A stretch of 60,498 nt of DNA from Sulfuricurvum sp. GTDB taxonomy: Bacteria > Campylobacterota > Campylobacteria > Campylobacterales > Sulfurimonadaceae. The DNA is taken from contig NZ_JAQTQR010000003.1 of the NCBI RefSeq assembly GCF_028712165.1, positions 1 through 60,498 of the forward strand, read 5' to 3'. This document shows, piece by piece, positions 1 to 8,603 of the stretch (positions are counted from its first letter, which is position 1; each line of letters starts with the position of its first letter). Under the pieces are notes generated by a model that had not been told where the DNA came from, searched no databases, and saw nothing but the letters and a program-made list of their open reading frames with translations. Position numbers and translations under genes: made by a program.

Positions 1-56
1 AGATGGATAGAACTGATTTTCATGGCGCAATTATACCGATGTTAATGTCTTTTGAG

Positions 57-62
57 TATAAT
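57..62 (+). promoter_or_regulatory. -10 box of the yajC-secDF operon promoter
   Basis: TATAAT preceded by TTTTGAG lies about 30 bases before the yajC start. No good -35 box is visible, which is usual for promoters in this group. A start about 7 bases downstream would leave a 5' leader of roughly 23 bases containing the AAGGAT ribosome-binding site. Confidence 0.5.
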
Positions 63-92
63 GCGACAATTTTCTTCATGTTAAGGATATCT

Positions 93-359
93 ATGGAAAT
101 TCTCACTCAAATACTCCCTTTCGTCTTTTTGATCGCTATTATGTACTTCGTGATCATTCGTCCTCAGAACCAACAGGCTAAAAAACACAAAGAGATGGTG
201 GAAGCACTGACAAAAGGGGATAAAGTAGTCACCAGTGGCGGCTTAATCGTCGAGATCAAAAAAGTCGAAGAGCAATTTTTTGCTGTGAAATTTAACAATG
301 ACACCGAAGGGCAGCTCGTCAAAGATGCAGTAGCCAGAAAGTATGGGGATGAAGCTTAA
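93..359 (+). CDS. yajC: Preprotein translocase accessory subunit YajC
   Basis: Small inner-membrane protein of 88 residues that joins SecD and SecF in the accessory complex of the SecYEG translocon. One membrane segment lies at about residues 4-22 and ends in the family signature IIRPQ, followed by a basic stretch (QQAKKHKEMVEAL) and the GDKVVTSGG motif of YajC. The frame opens further upstream (from base 3), but the ATG at 93 is preceded by AAGGAT and gives the normal family length. The stop overlaps the secD start, so translation is probably coupled. Confidence 0.93.
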   Translation: MEILTQILPFVFLIAIMYFVIIRPQNQQAKKHKEMVEALTKGDKVVTSGGLIVEIKKVEEQFFAVKFNNDTEGQLVKDAVARKYGDEA

Positions 360-1926
360 TTATCGCGTCGTTTTACTGATCATTGCGACGATCATCGGTC
401 TCGTTTTCTCGATTCCTTCGTTCACGCAAAGCAGTGAAGGGAAAAAAATCACATTGGGGCTTGATCTTCAAGGCGGGCTTCATATGCTGTTGGGTGTCAA
501 AACCGATGAAGCTGTAAACTCTCAGATGAAATCGATTGCATCAGCGCTCAAACATTACGGTGAGCATAATGATATTTTACTTGATGCAATCAGTGCTCAA
601 GAAAATCAAGTAACATTTGATCTGATAGATGCGGATGATGCGACTGCGATTGATACGTACCTGAAAACACTTGAGGGGACAATTGTTCATTCAAGTGCGG
701 GGAAATACACAATTGCGATGACTCCGGAAGCGATCGAAAAACTCAAAGTGCGAGCAGTCGATCAGGCAATTGAAACGATCCGCAACCGTTTGGACCAATT
801 TGGTCTTGCAGAGCCGACGGTCGCACGACAAGGGGTTGATAAAATCCTTGTAGAGCTTCCGGGGATCAAGACTCCTCAGGAAGAACAACGTGCTCGTGAA
901 TTGATTTCCCGTGCAGCAAAGCTTGAGCTGATGGCGGTTGATGAAGACCGCTCGATGCGGGTGAATGAGATGGATGAAGCCGAAGCGGCAAGTTACGGGG
1001 ACAAAATCCTCGAGGATGCGCTTCAGCCGCAGCTTAAACATCTGGTCAATGAAATTCCTATTTTAGACGGAACGATGTTGACGGATGCGCATGTCGGATA
1101 CGATCAAAACAACCGTCCGGTAATCAATTTTTCACTCAACTCTGCCGGTGCACAGATTTTCGGTGATTTCACCGGTAAAAGTGTTGGCAAGCGTCTTGCG
1201 ATCGTTTTGGACGGTAAAGTCTATTCGGCTCCGGTGATTAATGAACGTATCGGCGGGGGAAGCGGACAAATCAGCGGCAATTATACCGTTGCGGAAGCGA
1301 ATGATCTCGCTATCGCATTGCGTTCCGGGGCATTATTAGCCCCTATCTACATGATGGAAAAACGTTCCGTCGGACCAAGCCTCGGAGCAGACAGTATTAA
1401 AGCCAGCCTTATTGCATTCGCGACGGGTGCGGCATTAGTTGTCTTGTTCATGGTCGTATACTATGGATATGCTGGTGTTATTGCAACAACCGCTATGGTG
1501 ATCAATATCCTTTTAATCATCGCTGTTATGGCGATGTTCGGAGCGACTTTGACGCTGCCAGGTATGGCGGGGATCGTTCTTACCGTCGGTATGGCGGTAG
1601 ATGGAAACGTCATTATCAACGAACGGATACGCGAGCTTCTTCGTGAAGGTGCCAAGGTACGTAAAGCGATTGAAGGGGGATATGACAATGCGTTCAGTAC
1701 CCTTGTCGATGCCAACTTGACGACTTTAATTGCGGCCGTTGCACTGTATATGTACGGAACCGGTCCGATTAAAGGATTTGCGGTCACACTTGCAGTTGGT
1801 ATTTTGGTATCGATGTTTACGGCTATTTTGGGAACACACGGAATTTTCAGTGCGCTCATAGAACACATCGAAAAAAGCGGCAATATGAATCGATGGTTCG
1901 GTATCCGTCTTGAGCGCAAGGAGTAG
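343..1926 (+). CDS. secD: Protein translocase subunit SecD
   Basis: Polytopic inner-membrane protein that, with SecF, uses the proton gradient to help preproteins complete Sec export. Residues about 8-27 form the first membrane segment. The large periplasmic domain starts with the DLQGG motif (about residue 40) and contains the ELPGI P1-type segment. Membrane segments 2-6 follow from about residue 340 (RSVGPSLGADS). At 527 residues it has the usual length for the group. An ATG at 349 is an equally good start; neither has a strong ribosome-binding site, consistent with coupling to yajC, whose stop is overlapped. Confidence 0.95.
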   Translation: MGMKLNYRVVLLIIATIIGLVFSIPSFTQSSEGKKITLGLDLQGGLHMLLGVKTDEAVNSQMKSIASALKHYGEHNDILLDAISAQENQVTFDLIDADDATAIDTYLKTLEGTIVHSSAGKYTIAMTPEAIEKLKVRAVDQAIETIRNRLDQFGLAEPTVARQGVDKILVELPGIKTPQEEQRARELISRAAKLELMAVDEDRSMRVNEMDEAEAASYGDKILEDALQPQLKHLVNEIPILDGTMLTDAHVGYDQNNRPVINFSLNSAGAQIFGDFTGKSVGKRLAIVLDGKVYSAPVINERIGGGSGQISGNYTVAEANDLAIALRSGALLAPIYMMEKRSVGPSLGADSIKASLIAFATGAALVVLFMVVYYGYAGVIATTAMVINILLIIAVMAMFGATLTLPGMAGIVLTVGMAVDGNVIINERIRELLREGAKVRKAIEGGYDNAFSTLVDANLTTLIAAVALYMYGTGPIKGFAVTLAVGILVSMFTAILGTHGIFSALIEHIEKSGNMNRWFGIRLERKE

Positions 1927-1928
1927 TC

Positions 1929-2906
1929 ATGGAATTTTTTAGAGCTAAAAAAGCGTTCAATTTGATGGGATGGGTCAAACCCATCTTTACTTTTTCACTG
2001 CTTGTCACGATTATCTCGTTTTACCTCGTTTTTCATAAAGGGTTTATTTACGGGATCGATTTTGCCGGAGGAACGGTTGTCCAGGTAAAATACGACAAAC
2101 CGGTACAAATTGACGTTTTACGCGAAAAATTGAAAAACACGCAGTTTGCTTCAGCCGGTATCCAGGAGTTTGGTTCACCTGAGGAGATTATCTTACGCCT
2201 TCAAAATACGACGGCGGATGTCACTAAAGATACGGCACAACAAGTTACAGCAGCCCTTCAAGGGACGGGGAACTTTGAGATTCGACGGGTCGATATGGTC
2301 GGACCGAAAGTCGGTAAAGAACTCCAAACCCAAGGGATTCTCGCCCTTTCGCTCTCAGTACTTGGAATTTTGATTTATGTTGCGTTTCGATTTGAGTGGC
2401 GTTACGGGATTGCGGCGATCATTGCTTTGGTGCATGACGTTGTGATTACGGCAGGGATGGTCAGTTTGTTCAATGTTGAATTCGATTTGACGGTATTGGC
2501 CGCATTGCTGACAATTTTAGGATTCTCGATCAACGATACGATCGTTATTTTTGACCGTATCCGTGAAACCATTCGCGAATCGAAAGATGCGGCGCGTTAC
2601 AGTATGGCTGATATTATCAATGAGAGTGTTACCAATACCCTTTCACGAACAATCTTGACCGTTGCAACCGTCTTTTTCGTTATCTTGACCCTCTTTTTAT
2701 TCGGCGGAGAGATTATCCACGGATTCAGCTTTGCGATGTTAATCGGGGTTATCTTCGGAGCGTACAGCTCTATTTTCGTAGCATCTCCATTCTTGATCTG
2801 GCTTGGGTACGATGTTGCTAAAGCAAAAGCAGGATATGCTGAGAAAGCACGTAACCGTGCAGAAAAAGAGCGTCTAAGAGCGCAGTTTGAACAAGGTATT
2901 GTTTAA
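1929..2906 (+). CDS. secF: Protein translocase subunit SecF
   Basis: Partner of SecD in the Sec accessory complex, with six predicted membrane segments and one periplasmic domain. The SecF signature FAGGTVVQV is near residue 46, GPKVGKEL is near residue 126 before the second membrane segment, and the conserved NDTIVIFDRIRE stretch lies between later segments. The gene starts two bases after the secD stop, and the order yajC-secD-secF is the classical one. Length (325 residues) is normal, with a charged Arg/Lys-rich cytoplasmic tail. Confidence 0.95.
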   Translation: MEFFRAKKAFNLMGWVKPIFTFSLLVTIISFYLVFHKGFIYGIDFAGGTVVQVKYDKPVQIDVLREKLKNTQFASAGIQEFGSPEEIILRLQNTTADVTKDTAQQVTAALQGTGNFEIRRVDMVGPKVGKELQTQGILALSLSVLGILIYVAFRFEWRYGIAAIIALVHDVVITAGMVSLFNVEFDLTVLAALLTILGFSINDTIVIFDRIRETIRESKDAARYSMADIINESVTNTLSRTILTVATVFFVILTLFLFGGEIIHGFSFAMLIGVIFGAYSSIFVASPFLIWLGYDVAKAKAGYAEKARNRAEKERLRAQFEQGIV

Positions 2907-2938
2907 TTTTTTGATATAAAAGTATTTAGGAGTATTGT

Positions 2939-5386
2939 TTGAATTACACCCCAGCATCGATTGAGGCCAAATGGCAAAAAACGTGGAGTGCTACGAAGGC
3001 GTATGAGCCTTCGGATGATTTTAGCAAACCCAAAAAATACGTCCTCAGTATGTTCCCTTACCCTTCAGGACGCATCCACATGGGGCACGTTCGCAACTAC
3101 ACCATCGGTGACACTTTCGCCCGTTACTACCGTCAACAAGGTTTTAATGTCCTTCACCCGATCGGCTGGGACAGTTTTGGTATGCCGGCGGAAAATGCGG
3201 CGATCAAACACGGTGTTCACCCTAAAAAATGGACGTATGAGAACATCGCTACGATGCGCGGCGAGCTTGCCGGTCTGGGACTCTCTTTCTCCGAAGAGCG
3301 TGAGTTTGCAACGTCGAATCCGGAATATACTGCGTTCGAGCAGGGCTTTATCATCGATATGTTTAATAAAGGGCTCTTGTATCGTAAACAAGGGTTCCTC
3401 AACTGGTGTCCGCACGATTTGACCGTTTTAGCAAACGAACAGGTCGTTGATGGCGGATGTTGGAGATGCGGTACTCCGATCGTCCAAAAAGAGATGTATC
3501 AGTACTATCTCAAAATCAGTGATTACTCCGAAGAGCTTCTCGAATCGCTCAAAACCCTTGAGGGGAAATGGCCGAAACAGGTTTTGACGATGCAGGAAAA
3601 CTGGATCGGGAAATCGTACGGTTTGGAATTTCCGTTTAAACTAGATTCAGAGAGTGAATCGAAACTCGGTGCTGTGTATCAAAGTTTCGATGTCTTTACT
3701 ACCCGTCCCGATACGATTTACGGTGTCAGCTATGCGGCATTGGCTCCCGAACATGAGATTGTCCGTCATATGCTCTCGTTCGGTCTCCTCGATGATGCAA
3801 CGGCGGATGCGATCAAAGCAATGCAGCGTGTCAGTGCGCGTGATCGTGCGACCAGTCCGAAAGAGGGGGTCTCACTCGGTATTAATGTTCTCCATCCGTT
3901 AACCGGTGCAAAAGTCCCGGTATGGGTGGCGAACTTCGTCCTTACCGATTACGGCTCCGGTGCGGTTATGGCCGTTCCGGCGCACGATGATCGCGACTAT
4001 GAGTTTGCGACCAAATATAATCTTCCGATCAAAGCGGTCATCTTCCCAACTGAGGGTGAATTGCCGAGCGGGTGTGCGTATACTGAAATTGGGACTCTTC
4101 GTGAGAGCGGAGAGTTCAGCGGATTGGATAACGTCACTGCAAAAGCTTCGATTATGGATTATTTCGAAGCAAATAAACTTGGGAAGAAAGCGATCAACTT
4201 CCGTCTCAAAGACTGGGGTATCAGCCGTCAGCGCTATTGGGGTGCTCCGATCCCGTTGATCCATTGTGACAGCTGCGGCATTGTCCCTGAGGATAAAGCC
4301 AAACTTCCGGTCGCGTTGCCTGAAGACGTTGTGATCAACGGTGAGGGGAATCCTCTCGAGCATCATCCGACATGGAAACACTGCATGTGTCCGAAATGCG
4401 GTAAACCCGCAACGCGTGAGACCGATACGATGGATACGTTTATCCAGTCATCATGGTATTTCCTCCGCTATACGGTCAAAAATGATTTTAAAGAGGCGTT
4501 TGACAAAGAAGCACTGAATTATTGGATGAATGTTGACCACTACATCGGCGGGATCGAGCATGCGATTTTGCATCTGCTGTACGCCCGTTTCTTTACCAAA
4601 ATGCTCCGCGATTTGGGATACGTCAACAGCGATGAGCCGTTTGAACATTTGCTGACACAGGGAATGGTTCTCAAAGACGGTGCGAAGATGTCAAAATCCA
4701 AAGGCAACACGGTTGACCCGGGCGCATTGGTCGAAAAATACGGTGCCGACACCGCGCGTCTCTTTATCCTGTTTGCTGCTCCTCCAACCCAGGAACTGGA
4801 GTGGAATGACAGTGCGGTAGAGGGGGCTTTTAGATTTTTGAAACGGTTTGCCGATCGCAGCCAGTACGTCAATGTTACCGATAGCTTACCGAATATCGAT
4901 CATAGCAGCCTCTCCAAAGAAGAAAAAGCTGCACGTAAAAAAGTGTATGAAGCACTCAAACGGGCGCAAGAAGTCTACGGTGAGCGTCATACGTTTAACA
5001 CAATGATTGCCGGCGTGATGGAAGCAATGAACGCTTTGAATGAGCAAAATAATACCGATGTATGGACGGAAGGATATTGGATACTTACTTCGATTATGGA
5101 ACCGATCATTCCTCATTTATGCTGGGAACTCTCTACGAATCTGTTTAACGGAAAAAATTTCGGAGTCCAAACCGTGCGTGAAGAGGTTTTCGAAGTTGAA
5201 GCATTGAGTCTCGGTGTCTCTATCAACGGTAAAAATCGTGCTACAATCGAGGTTGGAGTTAACGAGAGCCAAGAAGCGATCATTGAGATTGCCAAAGCTT
5301 CCGTTGAAAAGTGGATAGAAGGCAAAGAGATCGTCAAATCGATTGTTATTCCGGGTAAACTGGTGAATCTGGTTATAAAAGGGTAG
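2939..5386 (+). CDS. leuS: Leucyl-tRNA synthetase
   Basis: Class I aminoacyl-tRNA synthetase that charges tRNA-Leu. The HIGH-type motif reads HMGH at about residue 47 within [15 protein letters not shown], and KMSKS with the following KGN is at about residue 583. The connective editing domain ([21 protein letters not shown]) is intact. The length of 815 residues is typical. The start is TTG, supported by AGGAG six bases upstream. leuS followed by an LptE-like lipoprotein gene is also the order in enterobacteria. Confidence 0.97.
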   Translation: MNYTPASIEAKWQKTWSATKAYEPSDDFSKPKKYVLSMFPYPSGRIHMGHVRNYTIGDTFARYYRQQGFNVLHPIGWDSFGMPAENAAIKHGVHPKKWTYENIATMRGELAGLGLSFSEEREFATSNPEYTAFEQGFIIDMFNKGLLYRKQGFLNWCPHDLTVLANEQVVDGGCWRCGTPIVQKEMYQYYLKISDYSEELLESLKTLEGKWPKQVLTMQENWIGKSYGLEFPFKLDSESESKLGAVYQSFDVFTTRPDTIYGVSYAALAPEHEIVRHMLSFGLLDDATADAIKAMQRVSARDRATSPKEGVSLGINVLHPLTGAKVPVWVANFVLTDYGSGAVMAVPAHDDRDYEFATKYNLPIKAVIFPTEGELPSGCAYTEIGTLRESGEFSGLDNVTAKASIMDYFEANKLGKKAINFRLKDWGISRQRYWGAPIPLIHCDSCGIVPEDKAKLPVALPEDVVINGEGNPLEHHPTWKHCMCPKCGKPATRETDTMDTFIQSSWYFLRYTVKNDFKEAFDKEALNYWMNVDHYIGGIEHAILHLLYARFFTKMLRDLGYVNSDEPFEHLLTQGMVLKDGAKMSKSKGNTVDPGALVEKYGADTARLFILFAAPPTQELEWNDSAVEGAFRFLKRFADRSQYVNVTDSLPNIDHSSLSKEEKAARKKVYEALKRAQEVYGERHTFNTMIAGVMEAMNALNEQNNTDVWTEGYWILTSIMEPIIPHLCWELSTNLFNGKNFGVQTVREEVFEVEALSLGVSINGKNRATIEVGVNESQEAIIEIAKASVEKWIEGKEIVKSIVIPGKLVNLVIKG

Positions 5387-5388
5387 TA

Positions 5389-5889
5389 ATGCGTTTAGTA
5401 ATATTTTTGGTATGGGTCGTGTTATTCAGCGGATGCGGGTATGCTCCGGCATCCTACTATGCCAAAAATGTTCTCGGTGACAGCGTTAGTACTGAAGTGG
5501 TTATCTCCATGGAAGACCCGCAAAACACGGTTATCATTAAAGATGCAGTGGATCTGGCCGTCATCACAAAGTTCCGAACGGCACTCGTTTCGAAAAAACT
5601 CTCCAAAACACACCTGAAAATATCGATTGCTTCGGTATTATTCACACCGTTGCGTTATGATACGAATGGGTATGTTGTTACGTATCGTACAACGGTCGTG
5701 ATGCACATCGATCGTATTGTAGGAGAAACAACCTCTCCTTATACGACACATGGAAACTATGATTTCTCGATTGAACCGAATGCGATTATTTCGGATCAGG
5801 CACGCTTTGAGGCGATACGCCAGGGGGCACAAAAAGGGATCGATTCATTTATCGCACAGGTAGCGGCACAAGGTGCAAGCTCGAAATAA
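5389..5889 (+). CDS. lptE: LPS-assembly lipoprotein LptE-like
   Basis: Predicted outer-membrane lipoprotein of 166 residues. The N-terminal hydrophobic segment ends in the lipobox FSGC (Cys16) followed by GYAP. LptE plugs the LptD barrel that inserts lipopolysaccharide into the outer membrane. Sequence similarity in this family is low, so the call rests on the lipobox, the size, the beta-rich body and the position directly after leuS (two bases between stop and start), where lptE is found in many proteobacteria. Confidence 0.7.
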   Translation: MRLVIFLVWVVLFSGCGYAPASYYAKNVLGDSVSTEVVISMEDPQNTVIIKDAVDLAVITKFRTALVSKKLSKTHLKISIASVLFTPLRYDTNGYVVTYRTTVVMHIDRIVGETTSPYTTHGNYDFSIEPNAIISDQARFEAIRQGAQKGIDSFIAQVAAQGASSK

Positions 5890-5901
5890 GGGGTAGGTTA
5901 T

Positions 5902-7443
5902 ATGACCATCAATCAAATTGTTCGCAACACCGTAGATCGGCTCAAAGCCGAAGGTAAAGTATGGACCCCCGATGTGTATACCGAGACGTTTTGCGCTGAG
6001 GCCAAAAAAGCGGGATTTGCGGTAGAAGATTGCAGCGGGATCGATCGCTATGTATCATTGTTTGATAAAAAAACTGCCGAAGAGATAAAGCAGTATCGTG
6101 TCCGAACTACGGCAGAACTCATCCGTTTTTTAATCTCAAAACTCAGCCGCCTCAATCCCAGCGAAGCCTCAGTCCTTGTAGAATTACTAAGTTCACTAGC
6201 GAAAAAAATGGCGCAGAGTATCGATGCACTGCACAACCCTGACGCATCCGCACTCGCTAAAAAAACCATTGCTATTTTGGAAACCCAAGGCGGTGCTACA
6301 CAGATTGATCTGCTTAAACAGGCATGGAGCAATTTTCTCACTATTTATGATGATACTTTTTTGATGAAATTGGCACCCTTTGGTCCCGTCGATACCGCGA
6401 ATCTGCGTAAAACCATCGAAGGGTTAAATCTTCAAGAGGGGGGAAGTCCAACAAGCAAGATCGATCATGCTAAAACAGTGCGTTTACTGGTCTCTTCGCT
6501 GGTCCCTTCTATTGCACCGTCAATGGATACCGCGACGATTCAGCTTTCCCAAAAGTTACGTGACAATCCTGCTTATATTGCAACAGATGAGTGTGAGAAA
6601 GAGCTTAAAACAGCTATCTCGATGCGGATTGCATTGGACAAACAAAGTGTTGAAGAGATGGTCAGTACACTCGATACACTGTTGGAAAAACTCTCTGCAC
6701 AGCTGATCGAACTGATCGAACGGAGTGAAAATTCGACGTCTGAAATCCGCGAGGTCAAACGGGATCTTGAATCGCTTGAGAGCAACAAACCCAGCGATTT
6801 TAAAACCGCACATAAGCGTCTTTATGCGATTGCAAGTACCCTCGAAGAGAAAGTAGAAATTTTGAGCAAAGATCTCAAAGTTCACAATGACAAAGTAACC
6901 GAAATGGGCAAAAAGATTGCGACATTGGAAGTGGAACTCTCTCAGGCGACACAGGCTTCTCGTGAGGATTTCCTGACCAAATTGTACAACAAGCGGGCTA
7001 TTGAAGAGTATCTAACCATCAAAGAAGCGGAGTATGAGCGACACGGCCGAACTTTTAGTGTGGCTATGCTCGATTTGGATCATTTTAAAAAGGTCAATGA
7101 TACCTATGGACACGAAGCCGGAGATGCGGTGCTCCTTGCTTTTGCCAAAATCCTCAAAGAAGAGGTGAGAACAAGCGATATCGTCGGACGATACGGCGGA
7201 GAAGAGTTTCTGGCCATTTTGGGAGATACGGATATCGCAGGAGCAAAAGTGTTTTGTGAAAAAGTGCGTGCACATGTCGAACAGGCTCATTTCATGTATC
7301 AGGGAGAGCGAATCAGTGTCAGCGTCAGTATCGGTGTTGCCGAGCGTAAAAACTTCCCTTCCTTGAAAGCACTCATCGGGGGTGCGGATGAGCGACTCTA
7401 CAGTGCCAAACGCAAAGGGCGAAACCGCGTAGAGCCTGCATGA
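5902..7443 (+). CDS. GGDEF domain protein, probable diguanylate cyclase
   Basis: Cytoplasmic protein of 513 residues with no membrane segment. The N-terminal 340 residues are helical and contain a coiled-coil stretch (about 240-350) of unknown sensory role. The C-terminal GGDEF domain carries RYGGEEF at about residue 431, an intact active-site loop, and an RTSD product-inhibition I-site five residues before it, so synthesis of cyclic di-GMP with feedback control is expected. The gene lies between lptE and folC, with a GGGGTAGG ribosome-binding site, and its stop overlaps the folC start. Confidence 0.88.
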   Translation: MTINQIVRNTVDRLKAEGKVWTPDVYTETFCAEAKKAGFAVEDCSGIDRYVSLFDKKTAEEIKQYRVRTTAELIRFLISKLSRLNPSEASVLVELLSSLAKKMAQSIDALHNPDASALAKKTIAILETQGGATQIDLLKQAWSNFLTIYDDTFLMKLAPFGPVDTANLRKTIEGLNLQEGGSPTSKIDHAKTVRLLVSSLVPSIAPSMDTATIQLSQKLRDNPAYIATDECEKELKTAISMRIALDKQSVEEMVSTLDTLLEKLSAQLIELIERSENSTSEIREVKRDLESLESNKPSDFKTAHKRLYAIASTLEEKVEILSKDLKVHNDKVTEMGKKIATLEVELSQATQASREDFLTKLYNKRAIEEYLTIKEAEYERHGRTFSVAMLDLDHFKKVNDTYGHEAGDAVLLAFAKILKEEVRTSDIVGRYGGEEFLAILGDTDIAGAKVFCEKVRAHVEQAHFMYQGERISVSVSIGVAERKNFPSLKALIGGADERLYSAKRKGRNRVEPA

Positions 7444-8603
7444 CGTTAGACGATTTTTTAGCCCAAAAACCTCTCTTTTATGATGCGATCGATTATGAGC
7501 GTTTCCCAAAAGCGTATCGGGAGATCGTACATCTGCTGCCGGAACTCAAGATTATCCATCTCGTCGGTACCAACGGCAAAGGCTCAACCGGACGTTTTTT
7601 AGCCACAGCATTACATCGCTCCGGTAAAAAGGTAGGGCATTATACATCGCCGCATATTCTTCGCTTTAATGAGCGGATATGGATGGATGGGTCGGATATA
7701 AGCGATGAAGCTCTGGAAGCGGCACATCAAAAACTTCTGGGATGGATACCCTTGCAAATGGCCGAGGCACTCAGTTATTTTGAATATACAACGCTCCTCG
7801 CTATGGTCGTGTATGAGGAGTGCGAATACGTCGTATGTGAAGCGGGACTCGGAGGGGAGTTTGACGCGACGGCAGCTTTTGACAAAGTACTGAGTATTTT
7901 TACTCCGATTGATTTTGATCATGCGGCTTTTTTGGGAGGGTCGATAGAGTCTATTGCTACTACTAAATTACGCAGTATGCAAAGCGTTGCTCTTTTGGGA
8001 AAACAAAAACATCCTGAGGTCGAAACGATTGCACGAAGCATTGCAGAAGAAAAAGGGTGTAAGCTTTTGAGGGTATCGGACATTCTCACTCCGAATATCG
8101 AAGAACAAGCATTGCATCTTGCCACTAAAAATGGTCTCAGCAATTATTTACGCGATAATCTCACTTTGGCAATGGTGGCGTATACCCTTCTGGGGTATGA
8201 AGCTACTGAAAATCTTTTCGATCAAAATGCATTATTCGGGCGGTTGAGCCGCATTGCACCCAATATTACGTTGGATGTCGGGCACAACGCATTGGCGGCT
8301 AATTCGATAGCACAAGCGTATTTTGGGAAAAAGGTGACATTGGTCTACAACACCTACGGCGATAAAGAGTATCGTGAAATATTGACTCTGTTAAAACCGA
8401 TCGTTGATTCGGTTGAGATTATCGACGTCGATGAAGCTCGGATCGTTGAACGAAGTCTCCTCGAATCTGTTTTACAAGAATTGGATATCCCCTATCGATC
8501 ATTTGAAGAGATTAATACTAATCAAGAATATTTGGTTTTCGGCTCCTTTAGCGTAGCCGAGACGTTTTTAAAGAGGATGAATGTCACAAGCACGATGGTA
8601 TGA
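7440..8603 (+). CDS. folC: Bifunctional folylpolyglutamate/dihydrofolate synthase
   Basis: Mur-ligase-type ATP-dependent enzyme that joins glutamate to dihydropteroate and extends the glutamate tail of folates. The P-loop is in VGTNGKGSTGRFLA (about residues 40-53), followed by YTSPHI and RFNERI, all typical of FolC. At 387 residues it is slightly shorter than the enterobacterial form but normal for this group. The ATG overlaps the stop of the cyclase gene (ATGA), and its own 3' end overlaps the mfd start by 23 bases. Confidence 0.92.
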   Translation: MTLDDFLAQKPLFYDAIDYERFPKAYREIVHLLPELKIIHLVGTNGKGSTGRFLATALHRSGKKVGHYTSPHILRFNERIWMDGSDISDEALEAAHQKLLGWIPLQMAEALSYFEYTTLLAMVVYEECEYVVCEAGLGGEFDATAAFDKVLSIFTPIDFDHAAFLGGSIESIATTKLRSMQSVALLGKQKHPEVETIARSIAEEKGCKLLRVSDILTPNIEEQALHLATKNGLSNYLRDNLTLAMVAYTLLGYEATENLFDQNALFGRLSRIAPNITLDVGHNALAANSIAQAYFGKKVTLVYNTYGDKEYREILTLLKPIVDSVEIIDVDEARIVERSLLESVLQELDIPYRSFEEINTNQEYLVFGSFSVAETFLKRMNVTSTMV